From Diploscapter coronatus (lineage: Eukaryota; Nematoda; Chromadorea; Rhabditida; Rhabditidae), in the NCBI GenBank assembly GCA_964036155.1, contig OZ038423.1, positions 49,429,249 to 49,493,248 on the forward strand: a stretch of 64,000 bases of DNA. The letters run 5' to 3'. Under the pieces are notes generated by a model. The model was given only the letters and a program-made list of their open reading frames with translations. It was not told where the DNA came from and did no database searches. Position numbers and translations under genes: made by a program. The number at the start of each line of letters is the position of its first letter. Position 1 is the stretch's first letter. Of the stretch, positions 45,101 to 58,000 are shown one piece after another.

Positions 45101-48100
45101 AAACATATCTAATACCGTAAGTCATCGAGACCTTAACTATGACAAACGAGTAAAGATACCTATGTAAAAAAGTCTTGGCATCAATTTCGAATAATTAGAG
45201 CTTTACAATTCCCAATTATTTTTCGAGTATAAGTTTATCATGTGATATGCCATATTTTCTGAATTTATTTTCACTTCGTATCTGTATGCAGACGAATCCT
45301 GTTTCAACACTCATTCCCACCTCCAACTCAACCCACATTCGATATAAATTCCCATATTTTGCATATTCCACTTTGAATAACTGATGCTTGTCTGGGTGCT
45401 CGATTAATCTACAGGTAATCCCCTCCCTCACTTGAGCTGATGATCTCTTTGTCCTTGTCAGAGGGTCTTTCATAGATCCCTTTCTTTCTGCCCTCTCAAA
45501 TCTCCTTTATCTCGCTTTATTTTCACCTTTATTTTCATTCGATCGCGAAAATTGAGAGGCGAATATGAAATTGCGAAAAAAGGGATTAGCATAGAGAGAT
45601 TTCCACAAAGAAGCAGAGGAAAGGGATATCGTCTTTTTTGCCAGCCGACTTTATTTGATCGAACTATTCCACAGTAATCCTTCAATAGACTATCAGAACC
45701 AAAATCCCAAAATTGCAGTCCACAAAAACTGCTTCGGTTCTGGAAATTTCGATCCAATTTCGTACAATTCTACCAACACATTTTTACGAACCATTAATCA
45801 TATTCATTTTCGAATCTTTTCAAATTTTGAGCTTCTCACCATCAAAGAATTCAAACTTGTCGAGTTTGCCGCGCGTACGCGCGCTTTTCGTCTCATTCTT
45901 TGTTCAAATTTTCACACACATTTTGTCAGTCCGCTTTTCACGCGATGGCACATGTTTTTCTGTGTGTGACTGGGAGCCGTGTACAAATCAAGGAAAAGGG
46001 GAGATGAAAGGGAATTGGGTTGGGCTGGGGGTGAGACATCGGAAGTGGGAAGGGAAATGGGCAGACGAGTGGCAGCTACTCCCATCTCATCCCAACGGCT
46101 GGTACCAGTGCAATGCTACCAAATGGAGTTTTCTGTCTGTCTGTCTGAGTGTCTGGCCCAGTGTCTGAGAATGAGAACGGGCTAGATGTACCAAGGCCAG
46201 ACATGCGATCATAGAGATCAAAAGATGCAAAGTGCCAATACGTGACCTGTCTGAGAACAGGGGGTCTTGAAATCACACAAATCCAATCGGGCGATCATGC
46301 CATCATAAGCAATTTTACGTCCTATCATTATTCTCCTTAGACCACGATATGAGATACCCGAATGACTTTGGAATTATGAGTTTACTATCTGTGTAGTTTG
46401 GTTACACATTCGCTACATATGCCACCTTTATTAGTAATTTTAAAAATTTCTCGCCTTCACGGCTATCAAAACTTTCGTTGAGCAGACAAAAAGCGAAAAT
46501 TTATGAGTGCCTCTGAAGAAAAACGAAAGCAATGATACGCTGATGATACGGAAATTTCAAGAGTGATAACCACGTCGTAAAACATTTGAACTCCCGATAG
46601 TCGCAAATCGAGAAAAAAAACTGTCTCACATTCTTTATGTCTCTTCCTTACAAGCAAAGAAGTTTCAAAATTCGCGACTACAGCCTGTACATCACCTGAT
46701 CAAACGAGACAAAAATTGATAATAATTACTAGTGACGCTCTTTTGAATTTTGATCTCCGGAAATCACGTAGACCGTCTGGTCCTAAAAATAGTTAGCAAA
46801 GTCCTGGTAATCTGGTGCGTTATCTGTTAATTTTATCATCCATTCAACTGAAACAGTGAGCAGCGATAAAATCGTTATAAAGTTGCGATTTTTGATGTTT
46901 CGTTTGATTTTTCCCAATCTTGACATTCAGGGTCGGTCCCCTATATTATCATCGACTTATCGTTCTCGTGGAGTGATAACTTTTGCCGCTTTGGTTTCGC
47001 GCTGTCAGGCAGGCTGGCGGGTTTGCATTGGCTCAGGATTTGCACACAGTCAGCCTTATGCTCTCTTTTCCCTCCCCGGTTCTCCTCTTTTTCTGCCATT
47101 TTTTGCCCCTACTTCAGTCATTTTTTACCCATTCAACATAGACAGTCAGCTGACCCTGGAAATAGTGTGGCAATTGGCCGAGGTAGAGAGAGAGAGAGCA
47201 GACGATGAGAAGAGAGAAGAATCAAAGTTTTCCTCTCCTTCACATTTTTTTACTTCGAAGAGTCCACACCATCCAAACTCTAAGTTTTTCATCGCATTTC
47301 CTCCTTCTCTCCCCGCCTGCCGTCTCTCCATCGATACAGAGGCGGTGCCATTCTCTTCGACGGCGCAAAAACCGGTTGGCAGAAGAAAAAAATCGCGAAG
47401 AGAAGGAGAATGAAAAACGGCGAGGGATAGGAGGAATGACTGAAAGGAGAAGAAGAAGGAGAGCAGAAAGGACGCAAAGAAGTTGCAAAGGACTGGGGAT
47501 GGAAGGGGCAAAGGCTGATGCGTCACGCTGGTGGAGAGGAGAAGGAGGACGAGGAACGGACAAACCGAGAAAAACCTCGACGAGACGACAGCTCGCACGA
47601 AACCTCGAAACTTTCGGCAAAACTCACAAAATTCACGTTAAGACACGGAGAAACCGAAGAAGAAGAAGGACAGTTGTTCTTACATCCTTTTTACATCTTC
47701 CTCTTCACAATTCGCAACATCGGAACTAGAAAAATTCACTTCTCTGTGTCACGCAGAGGCTAGGGGGCGATTCGCAACAGTAGGGGCAAAACCAACTGTT
47801 ATTCGAGTTTTTCAAAACTTTAGCCGATGGTAATTCGAGAAGAACAAGACAACAACGGCCTCGTGTACTTTTGTCGACCTCTCGATTTCATCTTTCAAGA
47901 AATTACTACGAGCGATGAAACGAGAATTCTTCGCAGCTCAAAGAACAATAAGGAAAATCGCCGCAGAAAGCTTTTTCATCATCCCGGAAATTTTGTTCGA
48001 TAAATCGAAAAAGAAGCAAGGATGAAATGAATGTGGTGAGGAATAATTTGGGAAAAAGTTGCACATTTGGAAAGAAGCAATTTGATCGTATCTGTGTCTT

Positions 48101-51100
48101 TGTGTTAGCCAGAAAATTTCGTGGACAAATTTTCAAAGCTACGGAGTTTTTATGGGTTCGATCTGTCAATACGACAAATTGGAACTGTTGCTGCTTTAAA
48201 AGTGCAAATTTACGGTCACACAATTGTGTCTGCTGCTACTACTGATGAGGGTTTTGCTCGTTTCCAGTTGAATGCAGAACGTGAATTTCGTCCGTTCAAA
48301 CAGTCAGACAACGAGAAAAATCAATAAAGGGGAAGGTCGAATCGAAGAAAAAGGACGAGTTTAGGAAAATTTGCCCATAAAATCTTCGAATGGCAATGAT
48401 TCGCTCTGCCAGAGGGAACGCAGCAAAGCCTACCAGATTGACAATCATTGAGGCCATAAAAACTCGACGGGGGGTCTAAGCAAATGAAGCAAAATGTGGG
48501 AATTACTGAGAAAATCGTCCATCCTCTGCTTACAAGATTATTCGTCCACTAATTCTTACATATTTCCTTATAAAATCAAACTATAGAAAACCCCTTATTT
48601 CCCCAATTCATCGATTCCAAGTCTATAGTTCGGACACGGCGAAAAAACGTCTGCTGCTGAAGGATTTGATTGATAAGATTTATTGCTTTCTTCGTATGGA
48701 AAGAAAATGAAAACTGATTTTTTTCCTTCAAAGTTTCTGTTCCCATTCCCTACGTCATGATTTAGTCAGACGAATTTCAATTGGTGTGAGACCCGAAAAT
48801 GTCGAATCGTATTATGCGCATTGCGTAGTATAATTCCCTCATGTTTAGAGGTCGTAAAGGACGTGCCGATCTAACTGCGCATGTCTGTGTAGGTCTGTAG
48901 GCCCTCTAGATTGAAGACAATTCGCAATTAATTATGCGTGAGAGATACCGATACCTGGGGAGGCACTAGAGAAAACAGATTAGATGCTAATCTTTTTGCG
49001 ACTCGAATTGCAGCTTTTGATGAGTGGCCCTAGCGATCTACAAAAATTAGCCGGTTTACGGTATTTCATCTAATAGCTTTGAAAAAGAAGAAACGTTGAA
49101 TAGTACATTTTTAAAAGATCTCTTAATTCGACATTACTATTTTGAAAAGTTACTGATTTTGAGCTCGAAATAATGTTAGTAAAGATAAAGAAATTTGACC
49201 TTATGACCTTTCAAAGACGCGTTTTCGAATATGATTTCAATTATTGTCAATGATCGATAACGAACGAAATCAATGATGCACAAATCCGAATATGCAACGT
49301 GTGCATTGCGTATTTACAAATAGTCGTCTACCCATTTCTTGAATATGGTGTAATTGCGTAGAGTCTGCTGCAAACAACGTGCTAATTGCTGCGCATCAAA
49401 AGTCAGTGTCATCTACTTCGCTTTAAATAATTGATCATTGACGATACAATACAGAAATCGTCCAACTTCTGTCCTAAATCTCTGCTCCGTCAGAGCAGTT
49501 CAATACCAAAATTTCAGACCATATTTTGTATGTATATACGCTTTCGACCTTCGTCTTTGGATAGCCGTTGTATGTGTGAGTTTTATTGTTTCTTCGCTCA
49601 CACGCGTGTACACTCCCTCGTCAATTATTTAAAATCTTCATTTCATCATTTGTCTGACCTTCAAATATAAGAACGATGAGGCGAGGAGGCGAGGGAGTGA
49701 AAACTGCAGAACTGCTTGGGCTGCCTAGGGAAGTGGGGGAGACAAGACGAAAGTGAAGACAGAAGGACAAAAGGGACTGAAGAAGACGAGGAGAGAAACA
49801 GTAGCGTGAAGGCAGAAGACAAATGACGAGCTGCTATCAATCTTCGTTGCAAATTTCCCTTTCCTCTTCCCATTCATTCTCAGGCCTTCAGTTCTTCAGT
49901 CCATCCCTTCAATGCCTTCAGTCAATTCTCACTTTCCATCGGTTTTGCAACGACTATTGCAACGAGCAAAGCAGAGAATATCAAAAGAGTCAATCTGATC
50001 GGGAACGAGATGAATTGAAAGTAAATTTGAAAACGGAAATTTCAAAAGAAAACTGAAAAGGGAATTTCATCTTTTGATATCAATAGTTCAAAGATGAGAA
50101 ACTGTTGATGACCAAATCGAAAATGAGGGAAGCCTGATCTTCAAACAGAGTTGCCATGTGCCCAAGAAAGTATTATTCTACTGCGTAGAAAATTCACCTC
50201 CATCTTTTCTCGCTTCCTTGCAGATGCAATAATTGATCAATTATGTGTAACCGCTAAATTTGTCTTTCAAGATCTTGCAATTTTTCAGGTATCAAAAGAT
50301 CGAGGGTGTCAAACACATCATCGTTCCCTCTACCAGGTCTTCGATACTTTCTCTGATATTGAAAAGTTCATCGATAAATGTTACAATCTTCCTTCGAATT
50401 AGATTGAGGGTTGGCTCTTGTTCTCTCATTGCCTTATTCGCATATGTTGACCTTGAGCCTAACTTTTGCCTACCGTCATTTCGACTCCTCTTTCTGCGCA
50501 ATTCGCGATTGGACCGATTTGTTGCTCCGTTAATTCGCATTTGCGTGTTCTTCTCGTTCTTCGTCCCTCGGACTGCATCGTCTCTGCGTCGGCACGTGCG
50601 GCCTTCTCATTCCTCTCCTCTGCCTCTCAAATTCGTCCGTCTAATTGACTTTTGTGTAATTTTTGCCGGTTGATTTGTCCGTTCATCATATCTCATTTTG
50701 GGTAGCAATACAATTGAAATGTCTCGAGAGTCGGACCAATCGAGGCAAGCAGAAAACGTTCATCGAAAAGGACTCGAGCCAACTCATTCCACCTTTGACT
50801 TTGAGAACTCTTCCCAGCGCGCATGAATAATGCGGCGTTTTGAATCCATACAAATCGCGTCATTTGAAAGCTCAAACAGAAAAAACGTTTCCGTCGCCGA
50901 ATCAGCCGAGACAGAAAAAAGCAAACAGTTCGAGTTGAAGAGCAGTCAGTCTGAGGGGAGGCCTCAAAGGGGCTGAAAGACGCGTCGATCGGTTGAGTGT
51001 TTAGACACCGAGACATTCCCAATTGCCATGCGCAACAGCAACAATACCTGATGTGCCGAAGACAAACTCCCAGACTCTTGTCGAATGTTTTGCCGAATTT

Positions 51101-53839
51101 CATAAAAGTACAAGTTTCTTTTCGAAAAAAAACCTATTGGATTTGCCGACGCCTAACAACCAAATGACCTTGCGAAATTTCGATTTCATTAGTGAGAGTT
51201 CCGATTTTGACTGTTGAGAAAATATTGCATAACGTTGCATTTTCTCAGCGATTCTCGAGTGGCTATGACTAACTATTTTAGATTTGGTCAACACGCCTAT
51301 TTGTCCGAATAGGGGGTAACAATTTTCGAAAGACAGGTGGAATATTGCTTATGCTGTTAAATATGCAAATGAACTCGAGATATTCTGTGCAGAATTTGTT
51401 CCATTCGCGAATACCAGTTGCCGCGCAAATGTACTTTGCGTATTATATTCCGATCCAATTTGAATATTTCGTCAGTACGAACAATCATGACGCTGACATT
51501 CCAGCCGAATTAGATGTGAATGTTGCAATGTTGAAAGAAGGATTATGTTTGGTTTTAATGGAAAAATCTCTGAAGGTTGCTATCGACGTCTCGCTATCAT
51601 TTTCGCCTCAGATATTTTCCGAAGATCAAAAGGATCAGAAGTGCAACTAAACATTGCTCCGTCTAGCGGCAATCGGCAGGAACAAATGTCGGCACGGCAC
51701 CAGTCATTTTCTCACTAAGTGCAATCCTCTGCTTTGGTCCTCGTCCTCATATCATTAGCTATCAATTTTGCGCCATCAGTCGAATGAAAATTGAGAAGAG
51801 TGTCAGATTGAATTGTTAAACACTAACATACACACATCACGGGAGGTGAGCATCGAAGCACTGGGGAATAGTAATGAATGACGCGAAAAATGCTGCCCAA
51901 AGCCCCTGTCGTTGCACTTTTTGGCACAGCTGCCCGCGCCACCTCGTGATGAAAAACTGAATGAGCGAAGTCGCAGAGTCAAATCATAGACAGCTGAACA
52001 TTCTCCCCCAGCCTCGTACTACCAAACGGACTATTTAATCATTTATCACTGATAATGGAATTAAAAATGTTATGGAGTGAAGAGGAGCAGGTAAAAAAAT
52101 CGTATAGTTGATGGAGTGTTCTTTGAACGCTTCGCACTCAGCACTTTGCAACACTTTTCGATTCGATCTAACGCAGATAACGAGCAATGCAGAAGCTACA
52201 AACTAAGAGAGACAATAGATTGATAGTGCGACTGCGAGTAGTGCCAGTTGATTTGTAACCATAAAAATTGCATTTTGCAGATAGATGACGCAAAGCAGAT
52301 ATTCTTTAAGATACCGATCATTATTTCAGATTAAGTAGTCCCTGCGCACCCATCGAAAAGCAAATAGACCGATCATTGCATAGAGAATGACCTCGTAAAT
52401 GCGATTTTTTCGACATATTTCGTCTGGCTTTCGCTTTTTCATTTCGTTTAGACTCAAGGGCCGTCGCTTTTTTGTCCACTACTCCCATTTTGCGATCGAT
52501 CACTTAGGCAGAGATCAGAAGATTAGGCGATTAGACAGACAAATGCAAAACAGAGAACAGCCGACATCCGGAAGAAGGAGGGAAGGGCAGAGAGAGGGAT
52601 GCGCAACTCACAAATGCCGACTGACAAACTGACAGATGAAGACTCTATCGCTAAGGAAAGACTTTGATAAGAGATTGTATCTGCAGAGATGTTATCAGAC
52701 TAGCTAATTGTTTGAATAAAGAAACCCTGTGAATAAGACCTAGTGACTAAAGGGGATAATCTCGAAAAATTATCTCTATCTTTCGGAAGTACTTTGATTT
52801 GGACGCACCTTTCATTCCGACTTGAAGATCGTATTGCCTTTGATGGAGCGGCAGTCGTTGTGGGGCATGATAGGCGACAGGAGATTGCGAATGCGACATG
52901 GATCGAGACTGAGGCGGATTGTTGGACATCGTTCGATTCGGGCCGCCGAACATGAGTTGCTTCTCGAACAGCGCGGGATCAGTCAACTGATGAGGTGGAG
53001 GATTGTTGGACGAGGGCTGGACGAACCGCCGTTGCTGCTGCTGCTGTTGGAGAGCGAGCAGATTGTGCATCTGCAATCCGAGGAGAGGATGATCGTTACT
53101 AAGTGAGAGAGATGGGGAACAAGTGGGCGTGGCTCGGCGAATAGACGGACGAGAAGATGAGGAGAATGAAGGCTGTGGACTCTGAAATGGACAATTCATA
53201 ATTTGCTGATGAGGGATAGGGAATGGACTGTGTTTGTACACATGTCCATACCTATGTAAAGTGCTTGTAAATCGTGTAATTCGTAAATTTCGAAATTCGT
53301 AATTCGTTACTAGCAATTCGAAAGAGATGTACAGATTCTCAATATATCCGCAGCTGCTCTTTTGTCCTCACTATTTTTATCATTGCCCAATTTTTTCTCA
53401 ATTCCGTACAACGATGATAGCAATTCAGCAGTCAAACAGTTTACTAACGATAAGAGGAATGGAAGGTAGCTCTCGCAGGTAATTAGACAGTTAGATAGCA
53501 ATAAAATGTTGCGCTCGTTAAGATCTTTGAGCTGATAGCCTATCCTAGCATTAGAGCGCAGCATATTTAGTTTTATCTTTGCATGGAGATCATCAGTCTA
53601 TGAGCTATAAAATGACCAGAGGGTGTTTCGATGCGGTAACTTCTTGGGTCATAAGATGAGAGAACGTAGATCGTAAAAGGTGCGAGGAAGGAATGCAATG
53701 TTATGGTTCTCGTGGTAACAAACCTGCTGGAAATTCGCAGCAGGAGTGATAGCAGGTTGATAGAAGGACTCAGCGGCCTGCTGACAGACAGCAGACGACG
53801 GGGCAGCCAAATTGCGCGGTTGCATCACGACTGCTTCAT
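42168..53839 (-). CDS. Smaug/SAMD4 family RNA-binding translational repressor (5' end incomplete)
   Basis: Exons found: 53724-53839, 52809-53181, 44636-44748, 44011-44262, 43826-43963, 43558-43779, 43332-43511, 43165-43287, 42966-43118, 42788-42919, 42630-42746, 42168-42569; all phases agree (about 770 residues). A Gln/Pro/Ser-rich N-terminal part with a short poly-Gln precedes the SAM domain: [61 protein letters not shown]-like helical region follows ([38 protein letters not shown]), as in animal Smaug. The tail is Gln- and Pro-rich. Smaug binds stem-loop elements in mRNAs through its SAM domain, recruits CCR4-NOT and represses translation in the cytoplasm. The N-terminal SSR domains and the true start were not found; they probably lie upstream. 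MQPRNL in the 53724-53839 exon is a possible start. Confidence 0.9.
42570..42629 (-). other. 60-nt stop-free in-frame intron (or retained exon part) of the Smaug gene
   Basis: Begins GTTTGTGG and ends TTTCAG, has a length divisible by three and no stop. Retention would add a hydrophobic 20-residue stretch (containing [10 protein letters not shown]) to a polar region, so splicing is more likely, but both products are open. Confidence 0.6.
47185..47198. repeat. GA dinucleotide repeat
   Basis: A (GA)7-type run in the long Smaug intron. Similar runs lie at 54151-54164 (GA) and 62151-62168 (CT), and a TA run at about 54443-54455. These are simple repeats within the purine/pyrimidine-biased sequence. 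Confidence 0.7.
50693..50863 (-). CDS. possible small ORF or alternative exon inside the Smaug intron
   Basis: A 56-residue frame in a GC-richer patch, [17 protein letters not shown]..., [20 protein letters not shown], with a balanced composition unlike the surrounding biased intron. The open frame continues upstream to 51103. No good splice signals were matched and no family recognised. It may be an alternative 5' exon, a nested gene or chance. Confidence 0.2.
   Translation of the reverse strand: MTRFVWIQNAALFMRAGKSSQSQRWNELARVLFDERFLLASIGPTLETFQLYCYPK
53034..53051 (-). repeat. CAG repeat encoding poly-Gln in Smaug
   Basis: On the minus strand, a short CAA/CAG run encodes six Gln after LLAL and before RRFVQP. 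It is translated in frame in the second Smaug exon found. Confidence 0.75.
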
Positions 53840-54988
53840 CTGAAAGCTATGTACGATAAATTATGCACGAATGAATCGTGTCGCTCTACGCAAATCAGCG
53901 AGACGCGCGATGTTTTGATCGGTCAAAGATAAAATGCCGTTGCAGCAGATTGGGCATTTTATCACTTGACTTTGCAAATCATATCGTCCCTAGCCGGTTG
54001 ACGTAAAACGCGATTTAATTTTTCGGATATTCGATACGATTGTTTTTACGATCGACTAAAAGCTAACAAAAACTAAACGTGATATGGCGAAAAAACAAAA
54101 AGTCAGACGGAGACACGATTGCCAAGCTAAAACAAGAGAAAAAGATGGTAGAGAGAGAGAGAGAAAAAGAAATGCGAAAGGGGTTGCCACAACACTGAAA
54201 AGTACGGAAAGAAAGGACACAAAAGGGGCGGAGCCATGACATGTGAACGGGGTAGGAACAAGTGAAGAGATGGAAAGAAACTGGGGGTAGGGGAAATATT
54301 GAAGGGGGTGGAGTCTGAGAATCTGTGGACTCCAAGAGAGTTTAGATAATTATTAGTACTCTCAAAACGGAAATGGAAAATATAGGAAGAAGGACTGCTA
54401 ACGGACTGATAGATAGGTGTGGATATTTTCGAGATTCGACACTATATATATATATCTGCAAATAGTCACATAGTTTCGAAAGATAATAGGGGAAATAGCA
54501 GCAGGACTGCTGGGGGATAGGTTGCCGCTCCGCTGTGCGAGGCGTCTCTGCAGCAGTAGCAAAGGAGTTTGTTCAGCCCTCTAGCCCAAGATTCGATAAA
54601 AATCGCGCTGTGGTAAAAAAGAAAACACGAAAGGGCGACGAATACGCAGAAAAAATGAGACCGGAAAAACGCGACGAGCGTGCGCGAATCTACGGGAAAA
54701 ATCGAAAGAAAAATGAAGGAAAGGAATGAAGAATGATTGAATGATAATAAGGGGAGGACGCAGAGATGGGAGAGGGATGGATGGAGAGAGCCAATGGCCT
54801 GTGAGAAAAGTTTATAAAATGTGAGAAACGTAAAAAATTGACGGTTGTTGGGTGAAGAAAATGAAGAGCAGGAAAGCGATGCAGAAAGGCATAAATAAAG
54901 GATTGAATAATGTGAGTAATGTGCGTATCGGAGTCGGATACGTTCTATTGTGATCCGAATGAGAGTACAATTATGAGTGGGTGCTTAC

Positions 54989-55085
54989 GTGAGCCTAAGC
55001 GACGAACGATGAACGGAATGAACGGACGAAGGCCCATTCGTAATCGCCACTCATTCACTAGCAGGCAGCCAAAATCATAATGCAT
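54989..55085 (-). CDS. candidate 5' exon of the Smaug gene
   Basis: An ATG at 55083-55085 opens 32 codons (MHYDFGCLLVNEW..., RPFIPFIVRRLGS) and ends with one spare base at a strong GTAAGC donor. The next known exon (53839) needs exactly one base, so the frame continues correctly. An in-frame stop lies three codons before the ATG. The sequence does not resemble the SSR domains of other Smaug proteins, so this is only a phase-compatible candidate. Confidence 0.25.
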
Positions 55086-58000
55086 ATTATATTACACCGA
55101 TGCGATTTTGCCACTTATTAACTGAATAGACGCCGTGAAAAGCGCTGAATAGCTTTCAGTAAGCGAGCCGAAAGCGATGATTCTCTCAAAAGAGTTGCTA
55201 CAGTTGCGAAATTTCATTTTGAGCATACCTACATCGGAGTGTTTTGTAAATTGAAAAGATCGAAAAAGATTTCCGTTTGTATAAATTGCTGAAAAGAAAA
55301 AGGCATCTGCGGACATTTATAGGTACGGATTTTCATTAAGCGTTGTCGATGGCAATCAAAATGTCCGATACACAGTGGCTAACGTCAAAAGCCAATATGC
55401 GTTGCACATGAAGTTATGAATAATTCTCTCTTACAATATGCGCATTAGGAGAGAACGATGCTGGCGATACGATTATGCAGTGAATCAGGCATAGTTATGA
55501 GAGCTGGATGAGGAGATACGAAGCATTGTCCACGGTAATTGCAGAAAAACAAGAAGAATGCGATGAAAACGCCTAGCAAAGTGCAAAGCACGGGGAATTT
55601 GACTGCAAAAAGCGAGGAGAAAGGGGTGAGGACGGGGCGACGACGGAACGCAAGGAGGCAAACAGAAACACGACGAGTGAAAAGAAGAATGGTTATTTGG
55701 GTGAAATACAGAGATTCGCTCTACATGAAAAACAACTGCGGAAGATTTGCGCACTTTCATCGAAATGAGATAAACGAAGAAAGGGAGACGAGTGCGAAGG
55801 TGGAGGATGGCTGAGAGAATTAGACTATCGACGGGAAATGAAAGGATAGAGACAAGACAAAGACAGATGTGAGGATTTGGTAGGAGAAAAGGATGAACGA
55901 TTAGTCTTTGACAGGGTGCATACAAATAGTCATAGCTAAGCAGCAGATCAACATATGATGAGTACAGTTGAACTCATGTCAATGAGAGCAGAATAGGGCA
56001 ATGAACTAGAGAACCGAGGAATAGCCCGGTCATATTTACATTCGACCATCCAATCACCGCGGGAGTGGCAGCAGCCACGTAGTAGTTAGGCGGACGATAT
56101 TTAGGCAGATAAGTACAGATCGTTCCAACTGATACGTCTATATGGGCTATCTATCACGCACAATACCGTGAGAGGCAGTAAATAAGGACCAACTACCTTG
56201 GAATATCAGAGTATGAATAGAAATGGATTCGTAGTAGATTATTATGATGCAAAAGTTATGTAATGTTGCCAGAAAGAAGATGTGGAAATTGTGATCAAAT
56301 AACCTGACTGTTTGCACTCACTACGTTTATCGCTTGCCTACAAAGGTGAAATTTGGTCAGTTTTTATGAACTAGTAAACTCTGCAACAATACCAAATTTG
56401 AACCAGATCAGTAGAAATGAAAGAGAAAATAGACGCGATTTCGAACCATGTGAGTTCAGTTGTCTAAAAATTGTTTGGCAAAATTAAATGGTAAATTGCG
56501 TAAGAGAGATCTAAAAGAATAATGACTATCAACAAAGCAAGAGGAATGTCAATGAAAATTTTTGATTCAAATAATCAAAACATCCCAAATTCAAACAATG
56601 CGGTAGATCGTTGAAAGAAAGGAAATTTTTATCCGAAAATCTAAACAAACCGGCGGCAGTAATTTAGATCATCTTTATGGGATCTGCTCTACTATCGTCT
56701 CCTATTCATATCCTCTTTTGCATGTTACCTCTGGCTTCTCATTTCCCATCCTGTGTCTAGTGCACTCCGGGGTTTCCCTTATCTTTCGCCTGGCACCTGC
56801 CTGTGCATTTCATCCTCGCATTATCCGGGAGGAGTCATCTCGATTTTAGACGCTAATTTCCACTTTCACTCATTATTAATATTTAATAGATGGGTTCGAG
56901 GAGCATAGAGCAAAATACGAGAACAAAAGGGAGATTTATGAAGTCACGTATCGCTGAAATTCCTTGGAACGGTGATCTATTGATACTAGATGAGGAATGC
57001 AGATAATCCCTTGAAATAGACGATTCTAGAGAAAGCCTCTTGAACTATGCTATCCGTTCCTTTCGTGTTAGCATGCTCCATGTTCTAGCTAAGCCTTTAA
57101 TGAATAAGGGACCTAACCAATAAGCAAACATCTCCTGCGGTCTTTATGCAATTCTATGTACTGTGTATTCAATTGGATGATATGTGCAGCAGAAAAGGAT
57201 ATTTTCAGAGGAAATACGCAGGCAGACAGAGAAACGAGAAACACACCGGGAGAAAATCCATACCAAAAGTGCCGACAATGCAACTGTACAAATACAGTAG
57301 AGGAGAAGTAGATTAGGTAGAGAATGAGGAGAGAGATAAAGCTTGGATGAAGAGAGCCCTAGAGAAAGTACTGATTGCACAATGTCCCTTTCCTCCATCC
57401 CCTTGCCAAACGGATATTGTTTCAGATCGGCCGGCTAATGTCTCCATTCTTCATCCCCCGTTTGATCTCGATTTCTCAGTTTGTAATTCTCGACGAATCA
57501 TCGCAGCAAATTTAATACAAATCCGCAATCGACCATTTGATTGTACAGTGCAGAAGATAAATGCAAAACGTATGACTTTCCACGCAGATGCAAATGAGTT
57601 TCTAGTCGTAAGTCGAGATTTCCAAACAATGCTGGAATGCAAACGATCGTGCTGAGTTGGAAAAAATCGTTGCCGGCAAAGTGACAGAAAATCGATAATA
57701 ATCGAGAAAAAATGAATACTGGAAGACAAAATTCAACAGGCTTAAACAGCTCATCATCCTGCATTCGTCGTTCGTTTGTCGAATGTGTCCCAATTTGTTC
57801 AAAGCCGCTTCTCCTGCCCAGTCTCTCGCTCGCATTTCCAAAGCTTCTTGCTGCTTCTGTTTTTTCTTCGTCTTTCCCTTCACGAGATGCACACATTTTT
57901 AGCACAATCGAAATTAACCTCATTATTCGGGGTTGGCAAAGGACGGGCGGAGCTAAACAGCCTTGTGGAGCAGAGGCAGACAAAGGAAGGCATTTTGGAA

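Larger units (their letters stand above)
44749..52808 (-). other. 8.06 kb intron of the Smaug gene
   Basis: Joins MK-G to AC-GTT, recreating the conserved MKDVPIWL junction, which supports this very long intron. The minus strand is pyrimidine-rich over long stretches (for example 47170-47700), so long open frames on both strands there are compositional. No nested gene is confirmed; one minus-strand ORF at 50693-50863 is listed separately. Confidence 0.8.

Noticed and set aside
45655..46185. Overlapping plus-strand ORFs of 104 and 151 residues inside the Smaug intron
   Set aside because: Two frames are open over the same stretch without splice signals or protein-like composition.
47146..47729. 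Long open frames on both strands (up to 174 residues)
   Set aside because: They lie in a purine/pyrimidine-biased part of the Smaug intron, are rich in Arg/Lys/Glu or Ser/Phe/Leu only, and have no splice signals or domains.
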